DNA of 64,000 nucleotides from Desulfitibacter alkalitolerans DSM 16504 (GCF_000620305.1 NZ_KK211104.1:62001-126000), one strand, 5' to 3'. Counted from the stretch's first letter, positions 52,917 through 62,103 are shown. The notes: a model not told the origin generated them from the letters alone. Translations and numbers: made by a program.

Positions 52917-54530
52917 TTATACATTTTTAGCAGTCTTATCATCAATTACTATATTCTTTTCTTCTACGCTATCAGTATATTCAACTGTGAGTATCTTAGG
53001 ACCCGCTACATCACCAAAGTCTTCCTTAAGCATTTTCAATACAGACATCATCAAAATTATTATAATAATCACTACAGGGACACTAGTTGCCACTGATGAA
53101 AGCTGTACAATTTGAAGTCCGCCCACTGATATTATGGCAATTCCAATGACAGCTAATAGGAAACACCAGAATAACCTTGTCCAACGTGGTGGTTCCTGGG
53201 TGTACTTAATCTCATCACAGGAAATCATTGCAATTGTATAGGCATTTGAGTCAATGGTAGTAGCCTGGAAGATTAACATTACCACGATAAAGAATGGTAT
53301 CACTAACCCACTTAAAGGCAGGGTTTCCAATATGGCTACTATCATTGCGCCGCCACCAGTTGAAGTTAAAATTTCATCAAGTCCCATACCCTGGGTAAGC
53401 TGGAGGTGTGTTGCATAACCTCCGAATACCAGGAAGAATATTGAGCATCCTAATGTAGTTGTAAAAGCCATATTTACAATAACATCCTTAATTGTACGGC
53501 CTTTTGAAATCCTGGCAATAAAAAGTCCAAAATATATTGCCCATGCAACCCACCATGCCCAATAAAACACTGTCCAATCCTGCGGAAATCCAGACTTTGT
53601 AATGGGATCAGTATATAAGCTCATACGGAAAAAGTTTTGTAAAAGTACTCCAATACTATCTACATAAAATGATAGCATCCAAAGTGTTGGGCCCGCTACT
53701 AATACAAAGCCTAACAATCCAAAGCACAACCAGCTGTTTATTTCTGACAGCTTTTTAATACCACCACGTAATCCTGACCATGCACTATATCCAAATATGA
53801 TAGAAAGTAAAATAGTTGTTCCAATTTTTACTGTTAAAGTATTTTCAACACCTAGAAAATGAGCAATTACCGCTGAAATCATAGGGATAACTACTCCCAT
53901 GGTTGTACCCAAACCACCAACTAGTGCTACAATAACAAACACATTTATTACTTTTCCAACCCAACCGTCAACTAAATCACCTAATACTCCTCTACATGCA
54001 TAACTTGGGTAAAAATATGGCTTCTTCCTTACATAAACAATATATGCAAATGCAATTGCACCTGGTGTAAATAGACCCCAGGCTAAAACACCCCAATGGA
54101 ATATTCCATAGGCAATAGCAAACTGAGCAGCTTGAGCTGAAAAAGCTTCACCCCAGAATGGAGGCCACTTAAGATAAAAAATAGGTTCAGCCATTGACCA
54201 ATAAACAAGACCTGCACCTACCCCACCAGTAAAAAGCATTGATAACCAACTAAATCTTGAAAATTCCGGTTCATCATCTGCCCCGCCCAGCTTTACATTA
54301 CCATAGCGCCCAAAGGCTAACCATACTAGAAAAACAAAGCATCCAAATGCTAACAACAACCATAACCAGTCAAGGCTATATGTCACAGCTTTTAAAATTT
54401 GTGCACCTAGCGGCCGCAGCTGTTCGCGAAGTACTAGCATGGGTCCATATATAAGAATACATAAGATTACTCCAGCATAAAACACCAAAGGATTAATTTT
54501 TGCATACTGACTTATCTTGGATTTATCCAC
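52917..54530 (-). CDS. BCCT-family transporter (betaine/carnitine/choline)
   Basis: The 537-residue protein has 12 membrane segments and the BCCT signature region (FYWAWWVAWAIYFGLFIARI), plus the Trp-rich stretch YLKWPPFWGEAFS and IFHWGVLAWGLFTPG. BCCT carriers import glycine betaine, carnitine, choline or related quaternary amines with Na+ or H+, or exchange them. The GTG at 54530 behind GGGTTGGGG places the N-terminus just before segment 1, as in the family; a frame open up to 54641 adds a Cys-rich stretch unlike the family. It lies upstream of the pyrrolysine mttB gene, has its own sigma-54 box, and is the likely substrate importer. Confidence 0.9.
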   Translation of the reverse strand: MDKSKISQYAKINPLVFYAGVILCILIYGPMLVLREQLRPLGAQILKAVTYSLDWLWLLLAFGCFVFLVWLAFGRYGNVKLGGADDEPEFSRFSWLSMLFTGGVGAGLVYWSMAEPIFYLKWPPFWGEAFSAQAAQFAIAYGIFHWGVLAWGLFTPGAIAFAYIVYVRKKPYFYPSYACRGVLGDLVDGWVGKVINVFVIVALVGGLGTTMGVVIPMISAVIAHFLGVENTLTVKIGTTILLSIIFGYSAWSGLRGGIKKLSEINSWLCFGLLGFVLVAGPTLWMLSFYVDSIGVLLQNFFRMSLYTDPITKSGFPQDWTVFYWAWWVAWAIYFGLFIARISKGRTIKDVIVNMAFTTTLGCSIFFLVFGGYATHLQLTQGMGLDEILTSTGGGAMIVAILETLPLSGLVIPFFIVVMLIFQATTIDSNAYTIAMISCDEIKYTQEPPRWTRLFWCFLLAVIGIAIISVGGLQIVQLSSVATSVPVVIIIIILMMSVLKMLKEDFGDVAGPKILTVEYTDSVEEKNIVIDDKTAKNV

Positions 54531-54697
54531 CGCTTTCCCCAACCCTTCATTTTTATTGGCTCCAATAAATCGTGTCCTTCCATTTTTGCAGCTCTGCAAT
54601 CTACACTTATAAATCTCCACCATAACATGACCATTGTTCACAAATTTGATTATACCATGGCATCACCACCATATGTTTTACTTATTAATGCAGATAT

Positions 54698-54713
54698 AGC
54701 AAGTATTGTGCCA
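54698..54713 (-). promoter_or_regulatory. Sigma-54 promoter of BCCT gene
   Basis: Minus strand TGGCAC-AATAC-TTGCT, an excellent -24/-12 match. It predicts a transcript starting near 54687, with a 5' leader of about 150 bases before the chosen GTG. Confidence 0.85.
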
Positions 54714-54827
54714 TTTGTTCTTATTTTCTGAATATGCTATATTTATCAATACTTTTTAGTTTAGCAAACGCTATTTTTACTGTTAATCTATTAATTAATT
54801 AGCAATCTACTCAGTCAAAGTGACTTG

Positions 54828-56048
54828 TTATTTTTCTCTTAATTGAGCTTTTAGTTTCTCTTTATCCATGGAATAGTCCAATCGCCTGATCTCTTGCCCT
54901 CTGTCTAATACAACAACTGATGGCACGATTTTCACATCATACCTTTGGGCAAGTTTTTTCTTAGTAGCCATATCGATTTTAACTACTTTGCTGCGTTCCG
55001 CTAGTTCTTGATTTGCTTCTTCTAATAAAGTGCTAAACTCCAAGCTTTGATTATCTAAGGCATTAAAGAAAAGCAAGAGAACTTTTTTATCGCTTTTTAG
55101 AACACTCGTATTAAATGCATTGAGTTCCTCAATATAGCGTTCGGCAGCGACTGCGGCCGTTGCCCCATCCCCTGCAGCTGAAACCACTTGCCGTAAATAT
55201 TTAACCCGATTATCTCCAACTGCATATACCCCTTCGAGATTGGTTTCCATCATTTCATTAACGGGAATATAGCCTCTTTCCATCACAATGCCACTTTCCT
55301 TGAGGAAATGAGTTGAAGGAATCATCCCAACAAAGAAAAAAACACCCTGGCAAGCAAGTTTGCTTGAACGGCCCGTTTTTAAGTTCTTGATTCTAACCCC
55401 CTCCACATTATCCTCACCCAGGACTTCTTCAATTGTGGAGTTCCATATAAACTCCATCTTTTCATTTTGGAAGGCCCTTTCCGCACTCACTTTATTGCAA
55501 TCGAGAACGCCTTCATCATGAAGTACAATCACTGTGACTTTGCGAGCGAATTTGGTAATGTACATGCCTTCTTCCATGGCTTGATCCCCGCTGCCAACGA
55601 CAACAACATCTTCTCCTTCAAAAAACTCAGCATCACAGGTTGCACAATACGCAACTCCACTTCCCTGTAGCCGCTTCTCACCAGGAATATTTAATAGTCT
55701 CGGCTCACTACCACAAGCAATGATAACCGCCTTGGCTGAGTATTTTTTCTTTTTTTTGGTAAAGATAATTTTGTCTTCTTTTGCAAAATCAGCACTCACA
55801 ACTTCATCTCGTAAAAATTCTACGCCAAAAGACTCGGCATGATTTTTAAAGTCTTTCATAAGATCAGGTCCACTAATTTGGCTGTAGCCTGGATAATTTA
55901 CAATCTCTCGTGTAGTATTGACCAAACCGCCAACCGTTCCCTTGTTGATAACCAAAGTTCTCAGCTTCGCTCTTCCCCCATAAATAGCTGCTGTGAGTCC
56001 TGCGGGACCCCCACCGATTATGATTAAATCGTACGTCAGATCTCCCAT
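54828..56048 (-). CDS. Thioredoxin reductase with fused C-terminal thioredoxin-fold domain
   Basis: The 406-residue flavoprotein has an FAD motif (LIIIGGGPAGLTAAIYGGRA), the redox pair Cys135-Ala-Thr-Cys138 and the NADPH motif VVVVGSGDQAMEEG. From about residue 318 a thioredoxin-like domain follows, with KVLLLFFNALDNQSLEF where a CxxC would be and a cis-Pro loop VKIVPSVVVL. The domain therefore has no redox-active cysteines. The gene is 38 bases after the thioredoxin gene and surely forms an operon with it. Such pairs feed electrons to glycine/betaine/sarcosine reductases in clostridia; none is in the window. Confidence 0.9.
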   Translation of the reverse strand: MGDLTYDLIIIGGGPAGLTAAIYGGRAKLRTLVINKGTVGGLVNTTREIVNYPGYSQISGPDLMKDFKNHAESFGVEFLRDEVVSADFAKEDKIIFTKKKKKYSAKAVIIACGSEPRLLNIPGEKRLQGSGVAYCATCDAEFFEGEDVVVVGSGDQAMEEGMYITKFARKVTVIVLHDEGVLDCNKVSAERAFQNEKMEFIWNSTIEEVLGEDNVEGVRIKNLKTGRSSKLACQGVFFFVGMIPSTHFLKESGIVMERGYIPVNEMMETNLEGVYAVGDNRVKYLRQVVSAAGDGATAAVAAERYIEELNAFNTSVLKSDKKVLLLFFNALDNQSLEFSTLLEEANQELAERSKVVKIDMATKKKLAQRYDVKIVPSVVVLDRGQEIRRLDYSMDKEKLKAQLREK

Positions 56049-56086
56049 TTTCCTAAATTACTCCCTCTCGTAAAATGTTTTAATCA

Positions 56087-56413
56087 TTACGATTCTAAAA
56101 CTTCCTCAATCTTATCTATGACTTTGTCTTCGTCAACAGCACCTGCTAGTTTTGCTTGGTATTCGCCATCCTTAAAGAAAAGAATCTGAGGAACTCCTTT
56201 TAAAGAGAACCTTTGGAACAAGTTCTTTTCTTCTTCTACATCCACGTAATAGAATCCAAACCTGTCTTGGTATTGCAGTTGCAGCTCCTCCAAAATAGGA
56301 ACCACATCTTTACAAACGTGACAGTCTTTTCTTGAGAAAATAACAAGACAGGAGTCCTCATTATCATAGATAATTTTTTCAAAACTATTTGCATTTATTT
56401 GTTCTAAGGGCAT
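56087..56413 (-). CDS. Thioredoxin-like protein (CHVC active site)
   Basis: The 108-residue protein has the thioredoxin fold with Cys31-His-Val-Cys34 in FSRKDCHVCKDVVP and the cis-Pro loop LKGVPQILFFKDG. The Trp usually before the active site is missing. The ATG at 56413 behind AAAGGAGTGG gives the normal length; an 11-codon extension upstream has no ribosome site. It is followed by its likely reductase. CHVC is unlike the usual CGPC and suggests a dedicated partner. Confidence 0.9.
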   Translation of the reverse strand: MPLEQINANSFEKIIYDNEDSCLVIFSRKDCHVCKDVVPILEELQLQYQDRFGFYYVDVEEEKNLFQRFSLKGVPQILFFKDGEYQAKLAGAVDEDKVIDKIEEVLES

Positions 56414-56491
56414 ATTTTCCACTCCTTTATTCAATGAATTTGGCAAGCCGAATATTAAAATGCTTATTGATTATCTCAAATTATTTAGAAT

Positions 56492-56549
56492 AAAGGCAGG
56501 CCATTTCATGAAGTCAAGAATCCTGTTTATGTGAATAGGCCTGCCTTTA
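56492..56549 (-). terminator. Terminator after alkaline-phosphatase-superfamily gene
   Basis: AAAGGCAGGCC and GGCCTGCCTTT pair perfectly over 11 bases around a long loop, with TTTATTCT following on the minus strand. Confidence 0.75.
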
Positions 56550-56554
56550 ATATA

Positions 56555-58600
56555 TTAGAATTCTTCGGTTAGAATCTGATAGATTGGTGCACCTTCACAG
56601 TGGGCAGGCATTCTTACACCTAATAATGCTGCAATAGTTGGTGCAATATCAACTTGTCTAATGGTTCTAGCTGTTGTAAAGTTTTCTTTAATTCCACTCC
56701 CAGCTGCTAGAAAAATCGGGGCAACAGAAGTATCGAAAGCACCCTCTACAGTGGCTAATCCATCACCATGTAAACGGTTAAAGCCCTCATCGACAGTGAA
56801 GAAAATATCCCCACACTGCGGACCGTTATTTCCTAATACAATTGCGTCTTTATTCCTCATGGCAAGCCCGACAACACGCTGTCCCTTATATCTATAAGAG
56901 TACAGGTCAGACATAATTTTTCTTTCCAGTTCATATTTATCCGCCGGGTCAACAATGCCATGGGCATCACGACCCTTTAAGTTAATATAAATATAGTTAC
57001 TTCGAGTCTGGACAGCGGTTGTCTTTTCCCAATCTACTTCTTTCAAAGTCTTACCGTTTTCATCCTTTTTCATAACGGTATAACCGAGTTCCTCCATTAC
57101 CTGTACATTCATACCGCCATATTCACCAATTTGTGGTGGGAATTCTTCCCCTACCAGCAAACCATGGTCAGCTACAATCATGATGGTCCATCCTTCATCT
57201 AACAGATGTAGGAATTCTCCCAGATATTTGTCTGTCTGAATATAAAACTTCCGGATAAAGTTCTGATTAACTTCAGGGTCAGTATAGCTCCAGCGCTCCA
57301 GGTTTTTCGCTAAATGCCAAAACATATGACCTGCACAGTCAACATTATGCAAATGAGTGAATACTAATTGGTATTCACGATTTTTAATTAAATAATTTAA
57401 AGCCTTTGCCTGCCATTGACAGTACAAATCCCAGGCTGGTTCATAAACATTCTCAACCAGGTAAGCATCTTCTCCCCCAACCAAGCTAACAGGCGGAATT
57501 GGGTCAACATTTTCAACAATATCTTTTAACAATTCCTTGGGGTGGAATACCTTATCCTGGGCAGTATCCAGTGCGTTACTGATCCACATTTTCAGTTTTC
57601 TACCATCCGGAGAAAGTTCCAGGAGTTTCATGGACCTACATGCGGGTTTTAATTCACCATCTTTATTAATGTCGTCTACAATATAGGAAACCATTTTCCC
57701 CACTTCTAATACTACGATTGGTTTCTCTGCCTTCTTGTTTTTATAAATTGCTATGTGGTCATAGATGCCATCAGAATTCTTTAGAATTAGTGCGGGACGT
57801 CTTACAATACCATCCGATGTTAAAATCGTAAATTCTTTGGCGTCTGCCGGTGCGGCAGCCCATCCTTCTGCATCTTTCAACGGGGAATTGACTAAATCAT
57901 AATGGGGAATAGATTCAATGACCATTTCCATATTTTCTGGTCCCATGATATATTCACGGATTTCACAGCCTGACATGGCAGCTTCACCATACCATAATTC
58001 CATCATATCGGTAGTTGGTTCTTTTTCTTCAGTAATAGCATCCAGATCGGAAATCATACAACCAACACCGGCAGGACGTTCAACTTTAGGAGCATATTGT
58101 AATTCTTTAATTTCCTCATCAGCAACAATAATTTTTTCCCAATCAAGTTGTGCCACACCCATGTTTACAGAACCGGGCTGTGTTCCATCAATAACGTGTA
58201 GATTTGGGCTGTCACTGGTCGGAGGCCAAGCGGAACCGGGCCAATGCCATACTAAGGTTTTGATACCTGCTGCAGCAGTTACATTCCATAACTGCTCAGC
58301 TTCACAGTTTCTAGAATCCATATTATATACTACGGCATCCAAGCTCTCTGGTGACTGTCGCCAAAAGCAAGTAATGCCGTGTGTTCCTGGATAAGCGCCG
58401 GTTGCTAAGGTAGTCCAGCATGCAGGTGTAATAGTTGGCAGGGCACCTAAGTGGGATAAGTCTTCTCTGGCCGAGCCTCTTTCAATAAACTTTTGTAAGT
58501 TTGGCATTATTCCTTCGGCCAAGAATTTTCGGGTTATTTTGGGATCCATCCCGTCTATCCCTAATACCAATAATTTCTGTGTTAATGCTTCTCTTTTCAT
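56555..58600 (-). CDS. Alkaline-phosphatase-superfamily phosphodiesterase/nucleotide pyrophosphatase-type hydrolase
   Basis: The 681-residue enzyme has the metal Asp16 (GIDGMDP), the nucleophile Thr58 in PTITPACWTTLATG, the metal His in THLHNVDCAGHMFWH and the DH pair in IVADHGLL. This is the type I phosphodiesterase/NPP-like branch of the superfamily. It has no signal peptide and is probably cytoplasmic. A sigma-54 box upstream ties it to the methyltransferase regulon, so a phosphorylated or phosphonylated amine (phosphocholine-like) is a possible substrate; that is inference only. A large insertion of about 250 residues lies between the nucleophile and the THLHN motif. Confidence 0.82.
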   Translation of the reverse strand: MKREALTQKLLVLGIDGMDPKITRKFLAEGIMPNLQKFIERGSAREDLSHLGALPTITPACWTTLATGAYPGTHGITCFWRQSPESLDAVVYNMDSRNCEAEQLWNVTAAAGIKTLVWHWPGSAWPPTSDSPNLHVIDGTQPGSVNMGVAQLDWEKIIVADEEIKELQYAPKVERPAGVGCMISDLDAITEEKEPTTDMMELWYGEAAMSGCEIREYIMGPENMEMVIESIPHYDLVNSPLKDAEGWAAAPADAKEFTILTSDGIVRRPALILKNSDGIYDHIAIYKNKKAEKPIVVLEVGKMVSYIVDDINKDGELKPACRSMKLLELSPDGRKLKMWISNALDTAQDKVFHPKELLKDIVENVDPIPPVSLVGGEDAYLVENVYEPAWDLYCQWQAKALNYLIKNREYQLVFTHLHNVDCAGHMFWHLAKNLERWSYTDPEVNQNFIRKFYIQTDKYLGEFLHLLDEGWTIMIVADHGLLVGEEFPPQIGEYGGMNVQVMEELGYTVMKKDENGKTLKEVDWEKTTAVQTRSNYIYINLKGRDAHGIVDPADKYELERKIMSDLYSYRYKGQRVVGLAMRNKDAIVLGNNGPQCGDIFFTVDEGFNRLHGDGLATVEGAFDTSVAPIFLAAGSGIKENFTTARTIRQVDIAPTIAALLGVRMPAHCEGAPIYQILTEEF

Positions 58601-58645
58601 AATTTAAATAACAACTCCTTAGATGGTTTTGCTTAGGATATTTAT

Positions 58646-58661
58646 AGCAATTAACGTGCCA
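58646..58661 (-). promoter_or_regulatory. Sigma-54 promoter of phosphatase-superfamily gene
   Basis: Minus strand TGGCAC-GTTAA-TTGCT, a full -24/-12 match, 46 bases before the ATG at 58600. Confidence 0.85.
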
Positions 58662-58730
58662 TGGCTGTCAGAAGCTTGAGACAAGCGCTTTTCCTTGTAA
58701 AACAGAGAGGGTTGGACTGCAGGCATACAA

Positions 58731-58776
58731 AAATGCACTCATTAATAAGTCTTAATAACTTATTGTGAGTGCATTT
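58731..58776 (-). terminator. Terminator after the OpuC/PrpD/amidotransferase operon
   Basis: AAATGCACTCA pairs with TGAGTGCATTT, extended by an AATAAGT/ACTTATT inner stem. On the minus strand TTTTTG follows. Confidence 0.85.
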
Positions 58777-58818
58777 GACTTTGCCCACTACTACCAAGGT
58801 TATGAAAACTATGAATAG

Positions 58819-59436
58819 CTAAGTTAAGCTAAAAAAGTTCTTCAATATAACCTTACCATCATTACATTTGTCATTAAATAATTCGGGGTGAAACTGAACT
58901 CCGTAAACATTTCTGCTGGTGTCCTTTATACACTGAATTTTTGTCATATCACTTTCAGCCAGTTTGATAAACCCATCTGGTACATCTTTAAGTTCACAAT
59001 AATGATTCTGATAAACAGTAAGAGTTGAGGAAAGGCCAGAAAAAATTTTATCGTTACCAAGTAAGTTTACCTTTTGATATCCAAATTCTTTACATTTATC
59101 CTTTCGTTTTGGGCAGATATAATTCAATGCAGCTCCGTAAGCAAGACCCATAAGTTGAAAACCAGCACAAATTCCCAGCAGGGGTACTTTACAGGTTCTT
59201 ATTATGTCATATTCACTCTTAAATAGGTACATTTCATCTATTCCCCAGTTTGAATTATGTCTGCCTGAGAGAATCACAAAATTTACAGCAAGTTCATCCA
59301 CCTCTTCACCAGATAGCCCAGTATAATGCTTGACAACAAAATCAGCTTCAGCAACCTGCTGCACACTATTTTTTAGAGCATTAATTGAGCCAAGATCAGT
59401 CTTATCTTTTTCATTATTAACAAGTAGTATCTTCAC
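58819..59436 (-). CDS. Class I glutamine amidotransferase-like protein
   Basis: The 205-residue protein has the triad of class I amidotransferases: nucleophile Cys in LLGICAGFQLMGLAYG, and His-x-Glu in GVQFHPELF. A GTG start follows AGGAGGG. It could be a free-standing hydrolase (gamma-glutamyl amide hydrolase-like) or the glutaminase of an unlinked synthase. It is the last gene of the OpuC-type operon, 10 bases after the MmgE/PrpD gene, so it may help process the imported compound. Confidence 0.8.
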   Translation of the reverse strand: MKILLVNNEKDKTDLGSINALKNSVQQVAEADFVVKHYTGLSGEEVDELAVNFVILSGRHNSNWGIDEMYLFKSEYDIIRTCKVPLLGICAGFQLMGLAYGAALNYICPKRKDKCKEFGYQKVNLLGNDKIFSGLSSTLTVYQNHYCELKDVPDGFIKLAESDMTKIQCIKDTSRNVYGVQFHPELFNDKCNDGKVILKNFFSLT

Positions 59437-59446
59437 CCTGTCCCTC

Positions 59447-60796
59447 CTAGCTGCTCAAGCTGTGCCTTTGATTTGTATCTTGTGATAATAATGACATCAG
59501 CTTATTAATATGGTTCTGCTCATCCAGGTTTTCTATAAGGTCAACTATATCTCTTGCTTTTTGTTCACTCACTGCATGACATGCTAACCAAAAGAACTTT
59601 TCAATCAATTCTTTTTCACTTAAAGGGTAATCCCAATCCCCCTTGGCACGTACTGGACCTGATAAAAATGATTGTCCAGATTTTGTGATAATCTGCACCT
59701 CAGATTCCGCTATCTCCGGAAATCTCTCATCAAAACGGCTATCATGTAAAATTTTGATTTTATTCATCACATCTATTATCTGTGGATTCTGGAGGTTATC
59801 ATCCAGGATTTGTTTGGGACCTACCTCTCCGTCTGCAACTGCTGCTGCAATTGGATATACTATGTTATACTGTGCTTCCTCTGTGTTTTTAGGTGAGACA
59901 GCTTTTAGCCTTGCACTTTCTTTAAAGGTAAATACATTAATTTTATGGATTTCATCAGAATTTAAACTGTGTTGAGCCATAAGTTTTATTGTTCCAAGGA
60001 TGGCGGGTTGAGCCCAACGGCAGCATGCATGAGGTTTAAAATATACTTTTAAAAGATTAAATTCACTGCCCAGGGAATTAATATGGTTTGCGTATTTTTG
60101 AAAGCCTAACAGACTTGGAACGCCAGTAAACCCCTGGAATGCCATGAGGGCAGAAGTTACGCCCACTGTACAACCCCATCCTATGCCGTCTTTGACCATT
60201 GATGGATAGTCTATACAGCGCATCATGGGATTAATGGGGGCCTGATACTCGGCCATACCCAGAGCATTATATATTTGCTCCACATTCAAATTTAATAGTT
60301 TAGCAGAGGCTGCCGCTGCAGCTACCGCACCCCAGGATCCTGAAGCATGGTAAAGAGGATAATAGTCATGCCATATAATACCAGCACGGGTGCCTATTTC
60401 ATAACCCACCACAATAGCCTCTAATAATTCCTTGCCTGACTTATTCGTGTGTTCAGCCATGGCTAAAGCTGCAGGTATCACCAGGGCACCTGGGTGACCC
60501 TTTACAGGTCTAAACCCGTCATCAATATCTATTGCATTTGCTTGAAATGAGTTGGCAAAGGCAGCACCTACACAGTTACTGCCCCTTCCTTCTGTAATTA
60601 TGGTATTAGTGGTCCCCGGCCAAATAGATTTAGCAAAATTCCTGGCCAGGCCCGCTGCCTTTGTATTACTTCCCCCTAGAACAGCCCCCAATAAATCCAG
60701 AAGGCAGAGCTTCGCTTTTTTGATTACAGCTTCTGGTAAATCATCATAGGTGAAATTATAAATGAATTGACTCACTTTAATATTACCATCAATCAT
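59447..60796 (-). CDS. MmgE/PrpD family protein
   Basis: The 449-residue protein matches the MmgE/PrpD family (2-methylcitrate dehydratase, iminodisuccinate epimerase and cis-aconitate decarboxylase relatives). Signatures are LLDLLGAVLGGSNTKAAGLA, ANAIDIDDGFRPVKGHPG and FKPHACCRWAQPAI. The KGHPG stretch holds the expected active-site Lys/His. No methylcitrate synthase or lyase genes are adjacent, so a propionate role is doubtful; context with an OpuC importer suggests an amino-dicarboxylate-like substrate. It starts 20 bases after the permease gene with a GGGAGG site. Confidence 0.87.
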   Translation of the reverse strand: MIDGNIKVSQFIYNFTYDDLPEAVIKKAKLCLLDLLGAVLGGSNTKAAGLARNFAKSIWPGTTNTIITEGRGSNCVGAAFANSFQANAIDIDDGFRPVKGHPGALVIPAALAMAEHTNKSGKELLEAIVVGYEIGTRAGIIWHDYYPLYHASGSWGAVAAAAASAKLLNLNVEQIYNALGMAEYQAPINPMMRCIDYPSMVKDGIGWGCTVGVTSALMAFQGFTGVPSLLGFQKYANHINSLGSEFNLLKVYFKPHACCRWAQPAILGTIKLMAQHSLNSDEIHKINVFTFKESARLKAVSPKNTEEAQYNIVYPIAAAVADGEVGPKQILDDNLQNPQIIDVMNKIKILHDSRFDERFPEIAESEVQIITKSGQSFLSGPVRAKGDWDYPLSEKELIEKFFWLACHAVSEQKARDIVDLIENLDEQNHINKLMSLLSQDTNQRHSLSS

Positions 60797-60815
60797 GGAC
60801 TGATGCCTCCCACTT

Positions 60816-61445
60816 TTACACCTTTAATCCCCTTGGAGTAACAATGTTCTGTATAACGCCTATTAGAAAATTAGCCATAATAGCCAGGACAGCAGTTGGA
60901 ACTGCCCCTGCAAGAAGGAGGGTTTGATTTACCATCATAATACCCTGTTGAATCCAATCTCCTAAGCTTCCTCCACCAACAAAGGCTGCAAGGGTGGCAA
61001 GGGATACACACTGAACTGTAGCTGTTTTTATTCCCGCTACTATAACTGGAACAGTAAGGGGTAATTGGACTCTAAAGAGGATCTGGTTATCTGTCATTCC
61101 CATTCCCCGTGCAGCTTCTATTACAGCAGGATCAACTTCCTTGATACCCACAAAGGTATTGAGCAAAATAGGCAGTACTGCTCTTAAAAATAACGCCAGC
61201 AAGGCTGGAGCAAATCCTATTCCAACCAGAGGAATAGCCAGTGCCAAGATAACCAAGCTAGGGATGGTCTGGCCAAGGTTGCCAAATGCCATTATGGGTG
61301 CTTCCAGATACGGCACCCTGGTTCCAATTATTGCAAGGGGTATAGAAAATATCATGGCCAGGCCAACAGATAAGAAGGTCAGGTTAAGATGCTGGCCCAG
61401 CAGGGTTAAAAATGCTTCCTGGTTATTTAGAATGTACTGAACCAT
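60816..61445 (-). CDS. OpuC/ProW-type ABC permease
   Basis: The 209-residue membrane protein has about five segments and the EAA loop EAARGMGMTDNQILFRVQLP of glycine-betaine/osmoprotectant permeases. The ATG at 61445 follows AAGGAGG at six bases; a longer frame starting at 61541 overlaps the other permease and lacks support. It overlaps the preceding permease gene by 23 bases. It pairs with that paralogous permease as OpuCB/OpuCD do. Confidence 0.9.
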   Translation of the reverse strand: MVQYILNNQEAFLTLLGQHLNLTFLSVGLAMIFSIPLAIIGTRVPYLEAPIMAFGNLGQTIPSLVILALAIPLVGIGFAPALLALFLRAVLPILLNTFVGIKEVDPAVIEAARGMGMTDNQILFRVQLPLTVPVIVAGIKTATVQCVSLATLAAFVGGGSLGDWIQQGIMMVNQTLLLAGAVPTAVLAIMANFLIGVIQNIVTPRGLKV

Positions 61446-62103
61446 CATATACCTCCTTAACCAACTTAGTAGTCTTTTTGGGTTCGGCTTTCCATTTTCC
61501 CAGCCTCTTTTGAAACATAACCAGCACCTTATCGGCCACAAGGGCCATAATAATAATTGGTATAGCGCCAGCCAGGATTATATCGGTATCTATAGTAAAC
61601 ATTCCAAGAAATATTAAATCTCCAAGTCCCCCAGCACCAATGTAGCTGGCAATTGTAGCAATTCCTATTGCCATTACTGTGACCATTCTGATACCAGCCA
61701 TGATGACAGGCAATCCCAGGGGCAGCTGTATTTTTAATAATAGCTCCATTTTTGTCATGCCCATGCCTGTAGCGGCTTCTATAATGCTTTTATCAATGTT
61801 TTCAATGCCTGTAACCGTATTGCGGATTATTGCTAATTGGGAGTATAGTATTAGGGCTATTACTGTCGGCTTTACTCCAAGGCCGAAGAAGGGAATCATT
61901 ATGGCAAAAAGGGCTAATGCAGGAATGGTATACAAAACTCCGGCAATGCCGAATACAGGACCCTGTAAGAATTTCATACGTGTTAAGAGGATTCCAAGAG
62001 GCACTCCAATAATAACTGCTATGCTGACTGCGATGATAATTATCTGTAAATGCTCTATAGTTAAATTTAGTACCCTTTGTGGATTTTGCATTATATAATT
62101 CAT
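61423..62103 (-). CDS. OpuC-type ABC permease
   Basis: The 226-residue permease is the paralogue of the next gene, with EAATGMGMTKMELLLKIQLP as the EAA loop and ASYIGAGGLGDLIFLGM near the end. It has a charged C-terminal tail of about 25 residues (LGKWKAEPKKTTKLVKEVYD). It follows the ATPase gene by 41 bases with an AGGTGGGGAG site. Confidence 0.9.
   Translation of the reverse strand: MNYIMQNPQRVLNLTIEHLQIIIIAVSIAVIIGVPLGILLTRMKFLQGPVFGIAGVLYTIPALALFAIMIPFFGLGVKPTVIALILYSQLAIIRNTVTGIENIDKSIIEAATGMGMTKMELLLKIQLPLGLPVIMAGIRMVTVMAIGIATIASYIGAGGLGDLIFLGMFTIDTDIILAGAIPIIIMALVADKVLVMFQKRLGKWKAEPKKTTKLVKEVYDGSVHSK

Noticed and set aside
54531-54641. N-terminal extension of the BCCT carrier starting at 54641
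   Set aside because: The extra 37 residues are Cys-rich and polar, unlike the family, and a GTG with a better ribosome site lies at 54530. The longer form is not excluded.
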